37,149 nt of DNA from Lachnospiraceae bacterium (GCA_022781925.1 JALESO010000066.1:1-37149); one strand, 5' to 3'. Shown: positions 17,187-24,381, counted from the stretch's first letter. Numbers and translations are program-made. Notes: generated by a model from the letters alone, not told the origin.

Positions 17187-17461
17187 TGGAAGGATACGTG
17201 TATGTAGACATGGATCAGAAGCTCCGCAATTTGCTGAATACCATTTTTACCGATGAATTCATGGAGGAAAATACTAATTTTTCTAATTTTGAAGGATTTC
17301 AATATTCCAGCGCAGTTATCACGAACTGGAAAGCCGATAAAATGGTTTACGCTCAGCTTCTGATGGATAACTTCGTAAAAGAAAGTACCAGATTTTCATC
17401 CTGGGAAGAAATGGTACAGGTAGCGGCAGAACAAAGATTCGGTGCTGCAGCAATTGCATAA
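17186..17461 (+). CDS. Unrecognised 91-residue protein translationally coupled to the DUF362 gene
   Basis: The ATG overlaps the DUF362 stop (TAATG, 17184-17188), which implies coupled translation and a close partnership. The 91-residue product is acidic, without a signal peptide or membrane segment. It appears to be helical: DQKLRNLLNTIFTDEFMEEN in the first half, YAQLLMDNFV and SSWEEMVQVAAEQRF in the second. No known family is recognised. The tight coupling suggests a small subunit or a chaperone for the DUF362 protein. A bidirectional terminator follows. Confidence 0.8.
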   Translation: MEGYVYVDMDQKLRNLLNTIFTDEFMEENTNFSNFEGFQYSSAVITNWKADKMVYAQLLMDNFVKESTRFSSWEEMVQVAAEQRFGAAAIA

Positions 17462-17511
17462 AAAAACTCATATAAATTACCTAAACGCAACCTAAAACCT
17501 TCAAAAAATAT

Positions 17512-17572
17512 AAAACCGTATCCACAGAAGTCAGCTGGCAAAAGAAGCCGATTGCTGTCGGATACGGTTTTT
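17512..17572. terminator. Bidirectional terminator between the 91-aa gene and the sigma-54 activator
   Basis: AAAACCGTATCC (17512-17523) pairs with GGATACGGTTTTT (17560-17572). A-tract and T-tract on both sides make it functional in both directions. It separates two convergent genes. Confidence 0.9.
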
Positions 17573-17593
17573 AATGTGCAAAAGAATGAAATA

Positions 17594-19111
17594 CTACTCT
17601 TTTTTGTTAGAATAATTAATGTTGTATTGTTTGATCTTGCGGGAAATTGTGGAGGCATTAATGTTTAGTTTCTGACCGGCTTCCCGCAGATTGTTGCAGT
17701 TTTTTAAGGTATTTTCCAGCAGATTTTTCTCAAATTGTGCAACTGCTGTGCTGAAATCTACGGTGTCGGAATGGATTGGTTCCTGCTCCAGTGAAATGTT
17801 TAGCAGACCGGCAATGATGGAATCATCTACCTGTCCGATACCGGAACTGCACAATACCAGATATTCAATAATGTTTTCCAACTCACGGATATTTCCAGGC
17901 CAGGAATATTGCTTCAAATAATATAACTGCTGTTCTGTAAGCGAGAATGGACGGCTATATTTATCTGAAAAGACTTCAATAAAACGATTGCATAACGTTT
18001 CTATATCTGCGACACGCTCCCGCAGTGGAGGTACATAAATCGGAATAACATTCAATCGATAGTAAAGATCCTGACGGAAAGTCCCATTTGCAATTTTTTC
18101 CTTGAGATTTGAGTTTGTTAGCGCAAGGAAACGAATATCCAGGTGAATCGGCTTGGAACCACCGATACGAGTGATTTCCTGTTGCTGAATGGCACGCAGC
18201 AGTTTTACCTGAAGATCCATCGGCATATCACCAATCTCGTCAAGCATGAGTGTGCCGTGATTTGCAAGTTCAAATAATCCCGGCTTTCCTTTTGCATTTG
18301 CACCGGAAAAAGCCCCTTTTTCATAGCCAAACAATTCTGATTCCAACAAGTGTGCAGGAATTGCAGCACAATTGATTTTTACAAATGGTTTGTCATTTCG
18401 CTTACTGTTTCTGTAAATCTCGTCAGCAACAACTTCCTTTCCGGCGCCGGATTCGCCGGTAATTAATACAGTTGCATCCGATGGAGCCACATGATTGATC
18501 AGTGTCCAGATGTTTGCCAGAGTACCGTCTTTTCCAATCATTTCAGTGGACAGATTTTTTTCTGATTCTGTACAGGTGTTTTTCGGGGTCATTTCCTGTA
18601 CTTCTTTCAAGAAGGTATTAAAGTCTTCTTTCAGAGATTGCAATGTTACAATCGGTCGGCTGCTGGCAATGACTTGTTGAAGATTCCCTTCGGAATCAAA
18701 GATTGGTGTACCGGAAGCATAACCCATCAATGGTGCACCGGGGCCATATGTGGTTGAAAGCCGGAAGGCAGATTTTTTTGTTCGAAGTACATCCGGAATG
18801 GCACCACCACTGTAAAGCTTGTCTTTTTCAATCAGATCATAGATATTGTGGTTTAGTACGCGTTCTGGTATGATGCCGGTATTGCGGGTGTAGGCAGGGT
18901 TGACATACAGCACATTACCATCTTTGTCTGTAATAAAAATACTGTCATCAAGTTCATCTACTATCTGTTTGAAATCAATGCCGCGCTCCAGAAAATAGTC
19001 AAGTTCCTGATCAATGGCGTGTAATTTCTGCTTTAATTTCTGATCCGGATATTCGGAAATCAGGTTTTGCAGCATTTCGCGAATCTGGTAAATTGCTTTA
19101 TATTGATTCAT
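17594..19111 (-). CDS. PAS-AAA+-Fis sigma-54-dependent transcriptional activator
   Basis: 505 residues. A short helical N-terminus, a PAS domain (about 46-150, DSIFITDKDGNVLYVNPAY), an AAA+ domain with Walker A GESGAGKE (219-226), the sigma-54 contact loop GAFSGA (266-271, Ser for the usual Thr) and Walker B LMLDEIG (288-294), then a Fis-type helix-turn-helix at about 475-500 (NLREAGQKLNINASTISRKI). The PAS domain probably senses a small molecule inside the cell. Three sigma-54 promoters with a shared upstream motif lie on both sides, and these are its evident targets. It is transcribed opposite to the rest of the island from a sigma-A-type promoter. The ribosome-binding site is GGGGAGGG. Confidence 0.95.
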   Translation of the reverse strand: MNQYKAIYQIREMLQNLISEYPDQKLKQKLHAIDQELDYFLERGIDFKQIVDELDDSIFITDKDGNVLYVNPAYTRNTGIIPERVLNHNIYDLIEKDKLYSGGAIPDVLRTKKSAFRLSTTYGPGAPLMGYASGTPIFDSEGNLQQVIASSRPIVTLQSLKEDFNTFLKEVQEMTPKNTCTESEKNLSTEMIGKDGTLANIWTLINHVAPSDATVLITGESGAGKEVVADEIYRNSKRNDKPFVKINCAAIPAHLLESELFGYEKGAFSGANAKGKPGLFELANHGTLMLDEIGDMPMDLQVKLLRAIQQQEITRIGGSKPIHLDIRFLALTNSNLKEKIANGTFRQDLYYRLNVIPIYVPPLRERVADIETLCNRFIEVFSDKYSRPFSLTEQQLYYLKQYSWPGNIRELENIIEYLVLCSSGIGQVDDSIIAGLLNISLEQEPIHSDTVDFSTAVAQFEKNLLENTLKNCNNLREAGQKLNINASTISRKIKQYNINYSNKKE

Positions 19112-19150
19112 ATGTATAAAATCCCTCCCCTGGGGTTGTTATTAGTTAAT

Positions 19151-19179
19151 ATTATATCAATAAGCAAAGTAAAAGTAAA
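19151..19179 (-). promoter_or_regulatory. Sigma-A-type promoter of the activator gene
   Basis: On the minus strand, TTTACT (19174-19179) and TATAAT (19151-19156) are 17 bp apart. The perfect -10 box and spacing indicate constitutive, not sigma-54, transcription. The GCAACA motif at 19194-19212 lies just above the -35 box, so the activator could also control itself. Confidence 0.7.
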
Positions 19180-19193
19180 TAGTTGTTGCGGAC

Positions 19194-19290
19194 TTGTTGA
19201 TAAAATGCAACAGCCGAAACAACTGCATGTAAAAAGATGTGAAATCAGGGAGAAATGAATGAAATTCGTTTCCATTTTGCAACAAAAAAA
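19194..19290. promoter_or_regulatory. Probable activator sites between the activator gene and larB
   Basis: Site 1 is TTGTTG (19194-19199) / TGCAACA (19206-19212), an inverted repeat. Site 2 is within 19269-19290, identical over 22 bp to the site above the cyclase promoter, and partly mirrored by AAAATGAAAC at about 19303-19313. Site 2 is about 90 bp and site 1 about 155 bp above the larB -24 element. Confidence 0.65.
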
Positions 19291-19365
19291 GACATTTATT
19301 TATAAAATGAAACAAATACAGGTGAAAAATTACAGAAATACTGCTAAAATGGTAGTAATAAAAAT

Positions 19366-19380
19366 TGGCATGAGAATTGC
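19366..19380 (+). promoter_or_regulatory. Sigma-54 (-24/-12) promoter of the larB-sensor-larC operon
   Basis: TGGCAT GAGAA TTGC: GG at 19367-19368 and GC at 19379-19380 with 10 bases between. larB starts about 80 bases downstream. The -24 box has T in its last position, like the DUF362 promoter. Confidence 0.82.
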
Positions 19381-19458
19381 AGCATATTTTTGTAAAAGAA
19401 TCGATGATTGAGAGGTCTCATTTTACAGAGAAAAAGGCATAGATCTGGAGGTTAAATA

Positions 19459-20208
19459 ATGGACGTAGCATATTTATCAGATATATTAAAAAAAGTTTCG
19501 GACAACAGCATGGATGTGGATACTGCATTAGAATCTTTAAAGCATTTGCCGTATGAAGACATTGGATATGCCAATATTGATCAGCATAGGAATCTGCGGA
19601 CCGGTGAAGCAGAAGTTATTTTTGGTCAGGGTAAGACACCGGAGCAGATTGCAGGTATCGTTACACATATGATGCATGAGAATGCAAGGATCCTTGTGAC
19701 CCGGGCATCAGAGGCGGCTTATGAAGCGGTAAAAGAAGTTGCGCCGGAAGCAGTATATGAAAAACTTTCCAAAATCATTATGGTCGGAAAGATACCGGCG
19801 CCAAAAGAAGAAAAAGGGACGATTGCAGTTGTGACAGCTGGAACTTCAGATATTCCGGTGGCAGAGGAAGCTGCATTGACAGCTGAGTTTTTCGGGGATA
19901 AAGTAGATCGTGTATATGATGTGGGTGTTGCAGGAATTCATCGCCTGTTTGGTAAGATCGATCGGATACAGAGTGCGGATGTGATCATTGTAATTGCTGG
20001 TATGGAAGGCGCTCTGGCAAGTGTTGTTGGCGGCCTGGTGGAAGTGCCGGTGATCGCAGTGCCGACCAGTGTTGGTTATGGTGCAAGTTTTGGCGGACTG
20101 GCAGCATTACTTTCCATGCTGAACAGTTGTGCGAACGGAATCGGCGTAGTGAATATTGATAATGGATATGGCGCAGCATGTCTGGCAAACAAAATTATGA
20201 AGAGGTAG
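19459..20208 (+). CDS. larB: Nickel-pincer cofactor biosynthesis protein LarB
   Basis: 249 residues, the family length. LarB carboxylates nicotinic acid adenine dinucleotide at C5 of the pyridinium ring and releases AMP, the first step to the NPN cofactor. The AIR-carboxylase-like (PurE-type) C-terminal half is clear: TAGTSDIPVAEEAALTAEFF, DVGVAGIHRL, VIAGMEGALASVVGGL and VPVIAVPTSVGYGA. The conserved cysteine in NSCANGIGVVNIDNG should be the one that forms the pyridinium adduct in the lactobacillar enzyme. AGGAGG-like site TGGAGG lies before the start. The gene heads an operon under a sigma-54 promoter. Confidence 0.95.
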   Translation: MDVAYLSDILKKVSDNSMDVDTALESLKHLPYEDIGYANIDQHRNLRTGEAEVIFGQGKTPEQIAGIVTHMMHENARILVTRASEAAYEAVKEVAPEAVYEKLSKIIMVGKIPAPKEEKGTIAVVTAGTSDIPVAEEAALTAEFFGDKVDRVYDVGVAGIHRLFGKIDRIQSADVIIVIAGMEGALASVVGGLVEVPVIAVPTSVGYGASFGGLAALLSMLNSCANGIGVVNIDNGYGAACLANKIMKR

Positions 20209-20212
20209 GAAC

Positions 20213-20653
20213 ATGGCAAAGGCAAAAAAGTCAATGGTGGAAAAACAGCAGAGTGCCGATGCTGCAGAACAGGCGCACAGACTGGCACATGAATTGGGGC
20301 TGGCACATGGACATTCACATACAGAGGAAAATGATCATGCACAAATTTTGGAAAACGGGGGCACGCATGCCCACACAGAGGGACATGGACATCACCATCC
20401 GAATTCTAAAGCCGTTTCCAATCGTCTGGCAAGAGCTATTGGTCATCTCGAAGCAGTAAAGCGGATGGTAGACCGGGAAGAAGACTGTGCAGAAATTCTG
20501 ATACAGCTGGCAGCGGTTCGCTCTGCTATTAATAATGCAGGAAAAGTGATTCTGATGGATCATCTGAATCACTGTATCGTAGAAGCTGTTGAGGACGATG
20601 ATTTAGACAAGATCAAAGAGTTTGGAGATGCAATACAGAAGTTTGTAAAGTAA
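20213..20653 (+). CDS. CsoR/RcnR-family metal-responsive repressor with His-rich N-terminus
   Basis: 146 residues. Residues 68-146 are a full CsoR/RcnR (DUF156) helical bundle, RLARAIGHLEAVKRMVDRE. The metal set C92-H117-C121 has the CsoR spacing (25 and 4). The same Cys-His-Cys set plus an extra upstream His is used by the nickel sensor InrS. A His-rich tail (residues 22-62, AHGHSHTEEN, THAHTEGHGHHH) is added in front, about 50 residues longer than typical family members. It lies 4 bases after larB and 22 before larC. A role as nickel sensor or nickel buffer for this operon is inferred; copper sensing cannot be excluded. Confidence 0.88.
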   Translation: MAKAKKSMVEKQQSADAAEQAHRLAHELGLAHGHSHTEENDHAQILENGGTHAHTEGHGHHHPNSKAVSNRLARAIGHLEAVKRMVDREEDCAEILIQLAAVRSAINNAGKVILMDHLNHCIVEAVEDDDLDKIKEFGDAIQKFVK

Positions 20654-20675
20654 AATAAGTGCGGAGGAGATTAGT

Positions 20676-21644
20676 GTGAAGAAAATATTATATCTGGAAT
20701 GTAAGACAGGAGCTGCCGGAGATATGCTGATGGGCGCATTATACAGTTTGCTCACAGAAGAACAGAAAGTATTATTTCTGGAAAAATTAAATGCAATCAG
20801 CGAAGATGTGTGTGTGAGTCCACAGGAAATATGCAAACAGGGAATCGGCGGAATCCATATGAAAGTTGAAATTAACGGGGAAGAAGAAGGCATCGCACAT
20901 ACCCATGATCATCATGATCATGAGGAAAGCCATGAGCATAGTCACTGTGTAGAACATAGCCATGAGGAAGCCCATGAGCATAGTCACTGTGCAGAACATA
21001 GCCATGAGGAAGCTCATATGCATAGCCATGAGGACGATCATGAGCATGCACATCATCATGAAGGTGCACAGATTCATGATCATCATCACCATGAAGATGA
21101 ACATGCACATGTGCATCATCACGGGCATCATGCACATACAAGTGTAGCAAGTATTTTAGAAAAAATCAGTGTACTGGATATGAGCGATACTGTAAAGAAA
21201 GATGCTGAGGGAATTTACCGTGAAATTGCAGCAGCAGAGAGTAAAGTTCATCAAACTGATATGGAGCAGATCCATTTTCATGAAGTGGGTTCCGTGGATG
21301 CTCTGATTGACGTGGTTGGAAGCTGCCTTGCCCTTGAACTGCTTGGCGTAGATGAAGTGCAGGCCTCTCCAATCTGTGTCGGAAACGGCACTGTTCGCTG
21401 TGCACATGGCATCCTTCCGGTTCCGGCTCCGGCCACAGCCGAAATTATTAAAGGTATGCCGGTATATTGCAGTAGTTTTGACGGAGAATTACTGACACCG
21501 ACGGGTGCAGCTATTCTGAAATATTTTGTAGAATCTTATACAAAAGAAATGCATATGGAAATTGAAGAGATCGGTTATGGCTTCGGAACAAAAGATTTTG
21601 CACAGTTAAGCTGTGTAAGAGCATTTCTTGGGTATCAAAAATAA
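20676..21644 (+). CDS. larC: LarC-type nickel insertion protein, short form with His-rich insert
   Basis: 322 residues starting at GTG 20676 (strong GGAGGAG before it). LarC inserts nickel into the dithio-cofactor in a CTP-dependent reaction. The N-terminal block LYLECKTGAAGDMLMGALYS and HFHEVGSVDALIDVVGSCLALE are LarC1 hallmarks. Residues 75-154 contain 36 histidines in 80 residues, a presumed nickel store. The protein ends at SCVRAFLGYQK, where LarC1 normally runs on into LarC2 through a fused gene or programmed frameshift. No LarC2-like sequence was seen downstream in any frame, so the C-terminal domain is missing or lies elsewhere. Confidence 0.9.
   Translation: MKKILYLECKTGAAGDMLMGALYSLLTEEQKVLFLEKLNAISEDVCVSPQEICKQGIGGIHMKVEINGEEEGIAHTHDHHDHEESHEHSHCVEHSHEEAHEHSHCAEHSHEEAHMHSHEDDHEHAHHHEGAQIHDHHHHEDEHAHVHHHGHHAHTSVASILEKISVLDMSDTVKKDAEGIYREIAAAESKVHQTDMEQIHFHEVGSVDALIDVVGSCLALELLGVDEVQASPICVGNGTVRCAHGILPVPAPATAEIIKGMPVYCSSFDGELLTPTGAAILKYFVESYTKEMHMEIEEIGYGFGTKDFAQLSCVRAFLGYQK
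20919..21026 (+). repeat. In-frame 42-bp tandem repeats coding for the His-rich part of LarC
   Basis: Units at 20919-20960 and 20961-21002 differ at only a few bases; a partial third runs 21003-21026. Each codes for HEE-S/A-HEHSHC-V/A-EHS. The repeats keep the frame (14 codons), so copy number can change the number of metal-binding histidines without breaking the gene. Confidence 0.9.
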
Positions 21645-21703
21645 TTGTTTTCACCCAATTTTTTAGAATGAGTAAGAATGCGTGTTTTTCAAAATCAGTA
21701 ACA

Positions 21704-21732
21704 TTGCGGTTGTTTATAAAATGTTGTAAAAT
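21704..21732 (+). promoter_or_regulatory. Sigma-A-like promoter for rpoN
   Basis: TTGCGG (21704-21709), 17-bp spacer, TAAAAT (21727-21732). It implies rpoN is read by the housekeeping sigma factor and leaves a leader of about 135 nt containing the repeat described next. Confidence 0.5.
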
Positions 21733-21755
21733 AAAGTCATTCGAAATCTAAAAAA

Positions 21756-21844
21756 TACCCCGGCGGAAAGGGTAGAAATATCAGATGTGAGATGATTTCC
21801 ACCTCTATAGGTGGTGAGCAGCAAGAATGCCGAGGACATTCTTG
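21756..21844 (+). repeat. rpoN leader: G-tract palindrome plus copy of a dispersed hairpin element
   Basis: TACCCC (21756-21761) and GGGTA (21770-21774) form a G/C-tract dyad of the kind bound by CsoR/RcnR proteins. After it come GATGATTTCCACCTCTATAG (21791-21810) with the hairpin CCACCT/AGGTGG and the hairpin CAAGAATG/CATTCTTG (21822-21844). The core GATGAYTYCC...GGTGRTGA-type element recurs twice in 34566-34784. Confidence 0.55.
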
Positions 21845-21877
21845 AATATTACGACATAAGAGAAGAGAGGATTTGCA

Positions 21878-23254
21878 ATGGAACTTAAGATGGAGCTCAG
21901 CCAAAAACAGGTTTTATCACAGCATATGGTTCAGTCCATGGAGATTCTTCAAATGAGCGCGCAGGAACTGGAAGGCTATATCGAAAAGCTGGCACTGGAG
22001 AATCCGGTGATCGAGCTGGCGGATTCCAGTCAGTCAAAAGCAGATACGCAGCAGGAAGATCTTCAGCGGAAGCTGGACTGGCTGGAATCTACAGACTTGC
22101 AGAATCGTGTATATTATCAGCAGGAGCGCGATGCGGAAAATATGGAAGCAAACTGGCATGACAGCAGACAGTCCGAGGAAAATCTGGAGGAATATCTGCA
22201 TGCACAGATTTTGCTGGCAGATTATACTGAACTGGAGAGTGCGATCATGGAATATCTGATTTGTTCGCTCGATTCCAGAGGCTATTTTTCCGGGGAACTG
22301 GTGCAGGTAGCAGAGCATTTTCAAGTGTCGGAAGAAGTTGTGGAAGAATTATTAAAGGATATTCAGGACCTGGATCCGGCGGGCGTAGGTGCCAGAAATC
22401 TTCAAGAATGCCTGTTGCTCCAGATTCAGAGGAAAAAGGATTATTCTGACGTGACTGTGGAGATCATTGAGCATTATATGGAAGAGGTCGCGAAAAACCA
22501 TTTACCCAATATTGCAAAGAAATTACAGGTTTCCCTGGAAGAAGTGCAGCAGGCCTGTGAGGAGATCCGCAGTCTGAATCCGAAGCCGGGAAGTGCTTTC
22601 AGTGACAGAGAACAGCTCCGCTATATCAGTCCGGATGCGGTAGTGGTAAAATTGGAAGATCAGTTTGAAATCCTGATCAATGAATATCAGTATCCGGGCT
22701 TTTCCATCAGCAATTATTATCAGGAAATGCTGCAGAGCACTAAGGATGCAGAGGCGAAAAAGTATTTGCAGGAAAAAGTGCAGCAGGCGCAGTGGGTGTC
22801 TAACTGTATCTCACAGCGTTCCTCTACATTATCCAGAGTTATGCATCTGCTGGTAGAAAAACAACATGAATTTTTCATGTATGGACCGGGTCATAAACGG
22901 CCGATGCGTCTGGTTGATCTGGCAGAGGAGCTGGATCTTCATGAATCTACAATCAGCCGTGCTATGCGTGGAAAATATTTGCAATGTTCCTGGGGCGTCT
23001 TTCCTTTGAACTACTTCCTGACTTCTGTTGCAGTAAAAAGCAGCAATACCGATGGAGCGGAGGATAAGACACCGGAGCAGATGAAAACAATGATCCAGGA
23101 GATCGTAGATGGTGAGAACAAGAAAAAACCATATAGCGATCAGGCAATCAGTGATCTGCTGATCGCAAAGGGCATCAAATTGTCCCGCCGTACGGTCAAT
23201 AAATATCGTACTGAGATGGGAATTCCGGACAAGAGCGGCCGAAAAGAGTTTTAA
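21878..23254 (+). CDS. rpoN: RNA polymerase sigma-54 factor RpoN
   Basis: 458 residues. Region I is Gln-rich (LSQKQVLSQHMVQSMEILQM), followed by the core-binding domain and the DNA-binding part with the helix LAEELDLHESTISRAMRGKY. The RpoN box is SRRTVNKYR (436-444), close to the consensus ARRTVAKYR. All regions are intact, so it should direct transcription from -24/-12 promoters together with an activator ATPase. Its position between larC and larE is unusual. The start follows AGAAGAGAGG. Three matching promoters and one activator gene are within 12 kb. Confidence 0.96.
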   Translation: MELKMELSQKQVLSQHMVQSMEILQMSAQELEGYIEKLALENPVIELADSSQSKADTQQEDLQRKLDWLESTDLQNRVYYQQERDAENMEANWHDSRQSEENLEEYLHAQILLADYTELESAIMEYLICSLDSRGYFSGELVQVAEHFQVSEEVVEELLKDIQDLDPAGVGARNLQECLLLQIQRKKDYSDVTVEIIEHYMEEVAKNHLPNIAKKLQVSLEEVQQACEEIRSLNPKPGSAFSDREQLRYISPDAVVVKLEDQFEILINEYQYPGFSISNYYQEMLQSTKDAEAKKYLQEKVQQAQWVSNCISQRSSTLSRVMHLLVEKQHEFFMYGPGHKRPMRLVDLAEELDLHESTISRAMRGKYLQCSWGVFPLNYFLTSVAVKSSNTDGAEDKTPEQMKTMIQEIVDGENKKKPYSDQAISDLLIAKGIKLSRRTVNKYRTEMGIPDKSGRKEF

Positions 23255-23305
23255 GGAATGATGTATTAGTGTTCGCATTGAGTTGTTTGTGAAAGAGGGA
23301 TTTAT

Positions 23306-24049
23306 ATGACATTAAAAGATTTTTTTATCGAGTATCCTAAGATTGCCATTGCATTTTCCGGAGGAACCGATTCTTCCTATTTATGCTATATGGCCAAAAA
23401 ATATGCGAAAGAAATGACCGCTATTTATGTGTCTACCGCATTTCAGCCGGCATTTGAAAAAGAAGATGCAATTCGTTTTTGCAAAGAATATGCGATTCCG
23501 CTGACTATTCTGGAGCGGGATGTGCTAAGTCAGGAGGCTGTTGTGCAGAATCCGGCAAATCGCTGCTATTACTGCAAAAAAGTGATTTTTTCTGAGATTC
23601 AAAAGAAGGCACTGGAGCTTGGATTTACCTGTCTGGCAGATGGAACAAATGCTTCTGATGATGCTGATGACAGACCTGGTATGAAGGCATTGCAGGAAAT
23701 GAAGGTATTATCTCCGCTCCGGATCTGCGGAATTACAAAGCCAGCACTGCGTGATGTATCGGAACAGCTGGGATTATTTACTGCACGGAAACCGGCATAT
23801 GCCTGTCTGGCTACCCGCATTCCGACAGGGACGCGGATCACAGCAGAGCAGTTAGAGAAGGTGGAACAGGCAGAAAGTGCTTTGATGGATATGGGATTTT
23901 CTGATTTCAGAGTCCGGCATCCGGAAGGTTATGCAAAGCTTCAGGTAAAACCGGAGCAGCTACCATTGGTTCTGGAAAAAAGAGAAGAAATTCTGGCTGT
24001 TTTAGAGCCACTTTTTGGAACGGTCTGTCTGGATATGAAGACTAGATAA
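23306..24049 (+). CDS. larE: ATP-dependent sulphur transferase LarE
   Basis: 247 residues. LarE adenylates the carboxylates of the pyridinium cofactor precursor and replaces them with thiocarboxylates. The PP-loop SGGTDSS (18-24) is intact. C87-x2-C90 in NRCYYC and C167 in YACLATRIPTGT form a three-cysteine set. Single-cysteine LarE enzymes sacrifice their own sulphur (C176 in Lactobacillus plantarum), while three-cysteine forms carry a [4Fe-4S] cluster and can turn over; this one looks like the second type. It follows rpoN by 51 bases and probably shares its transcript. A small hairpin (ACACAT/ATGTGT) overlaps the stop. Confidence 0.94.
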   Translation: MTLKDFFIEYPKIAIAFSGGTDSSYLCYMAKKYAKEMTAIYVSTAFQPAFEKEDAIRFCKEYAIPLTILERDVLSQEAVVQNPANRCYYCKKVIFSEIQKKALELGFTCLADGTNASDDADDRPGMKALQEMKVLSPLRICGITKPALRDVSEQLGLFTARKPAYACLATRIPTGTRITAEQLEKVEQAESALMDMGFSDFRVRHPEGYAKLQVKPEQLPLVLEKREEILAVLEPLFGTVCLDMKTR

Positions 24050-24135
24050 CACATTTTTGAGATGTGTATTTTATAATGGAAAATACATTTGGATTTGAAA
24101 AAAACTATGAAGTGGCACAAACCCGCAGAAACACT

Positions 24136-24165
24136 GGACTTGACCAATGGTCGAGTCCTTTTTTT
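24136..24165 (+). terminator. Rho-independent terminator after larE
   Basis: GGACTTGACCA (24136-24146) pairs with TGGTCGAGTCC (24148-24158) apart from two central mismatches, and T7 follows. It closes the sigma-54/lar island. Confidence 0.85.
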
Positions 24166-24295
24166 GCCTGAAAAGATTGACGGGTATGGGCTTTGCTGTT
24201 ATAACTGGGAGCACAGACAGAGATGTCGCAGCTGTTCCTGCAGGACAGAACTGAAATAAAAATCAGCAAAGAATTTTTTGAACGCAAAATAAGCA

Positions 24296-24342
24296 TTCCC
24301 CCGCTTCAAGTGCGTAGAGCACTAAGCGGTGGGTAAGGGGAA
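24296..24342 (+). repeat. Subterminal-type double hairpin upstream of the XRE gene
   Basis: TTCCCC..CGCTT (24296-24306) faces AAGCGG-TGGGTAA-GGGGAA (24324-24342), with an inner AGTGC/GCACT stem (24309-24323). The unpaired GTGGG-type bulge recalls the GGTGRTGA bulge of the elements at 21791 and 34579, and hairpins of this build occur at the ends of IS200/IS605-type elements. No transposase is near. The rest of 24166-24381 shows nothing else definite. Confidence 0.4.
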
Positions 24343-24381
24343 AAGCATCTTTGCGGGATATCGAAAGGAGTCAAATTTGAA

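Noticed and set aside
20919..21026. Regular 42-bp repeats as a CRISPR array
   Set aside because: The repeats are contiguous without spacers and are in frame in the His-rich region of larC.
20787..21137. Met/His-rich minus-strand frame opposite larC
   Set aside because: It is the mirror of the His-codon repeats (CAT/ATG), not an independent gene.
21645..21877. A frameshifted LarC2 continuation
   Set aside because: None of the three forward frames after 21600 shows a LarC2-like stretch; stops are frequent and the region carries a promoter and repeats.
24113..24126. TGGCAC-AAACC-CGCAG downstream of larE as a fourth sigma-54 promoter
   Set aside because: GG and GC are separated by 9 bases instead of 10, the -12 box is CCGC rather than TTGC, and no gene follows before the terminator at 24136.
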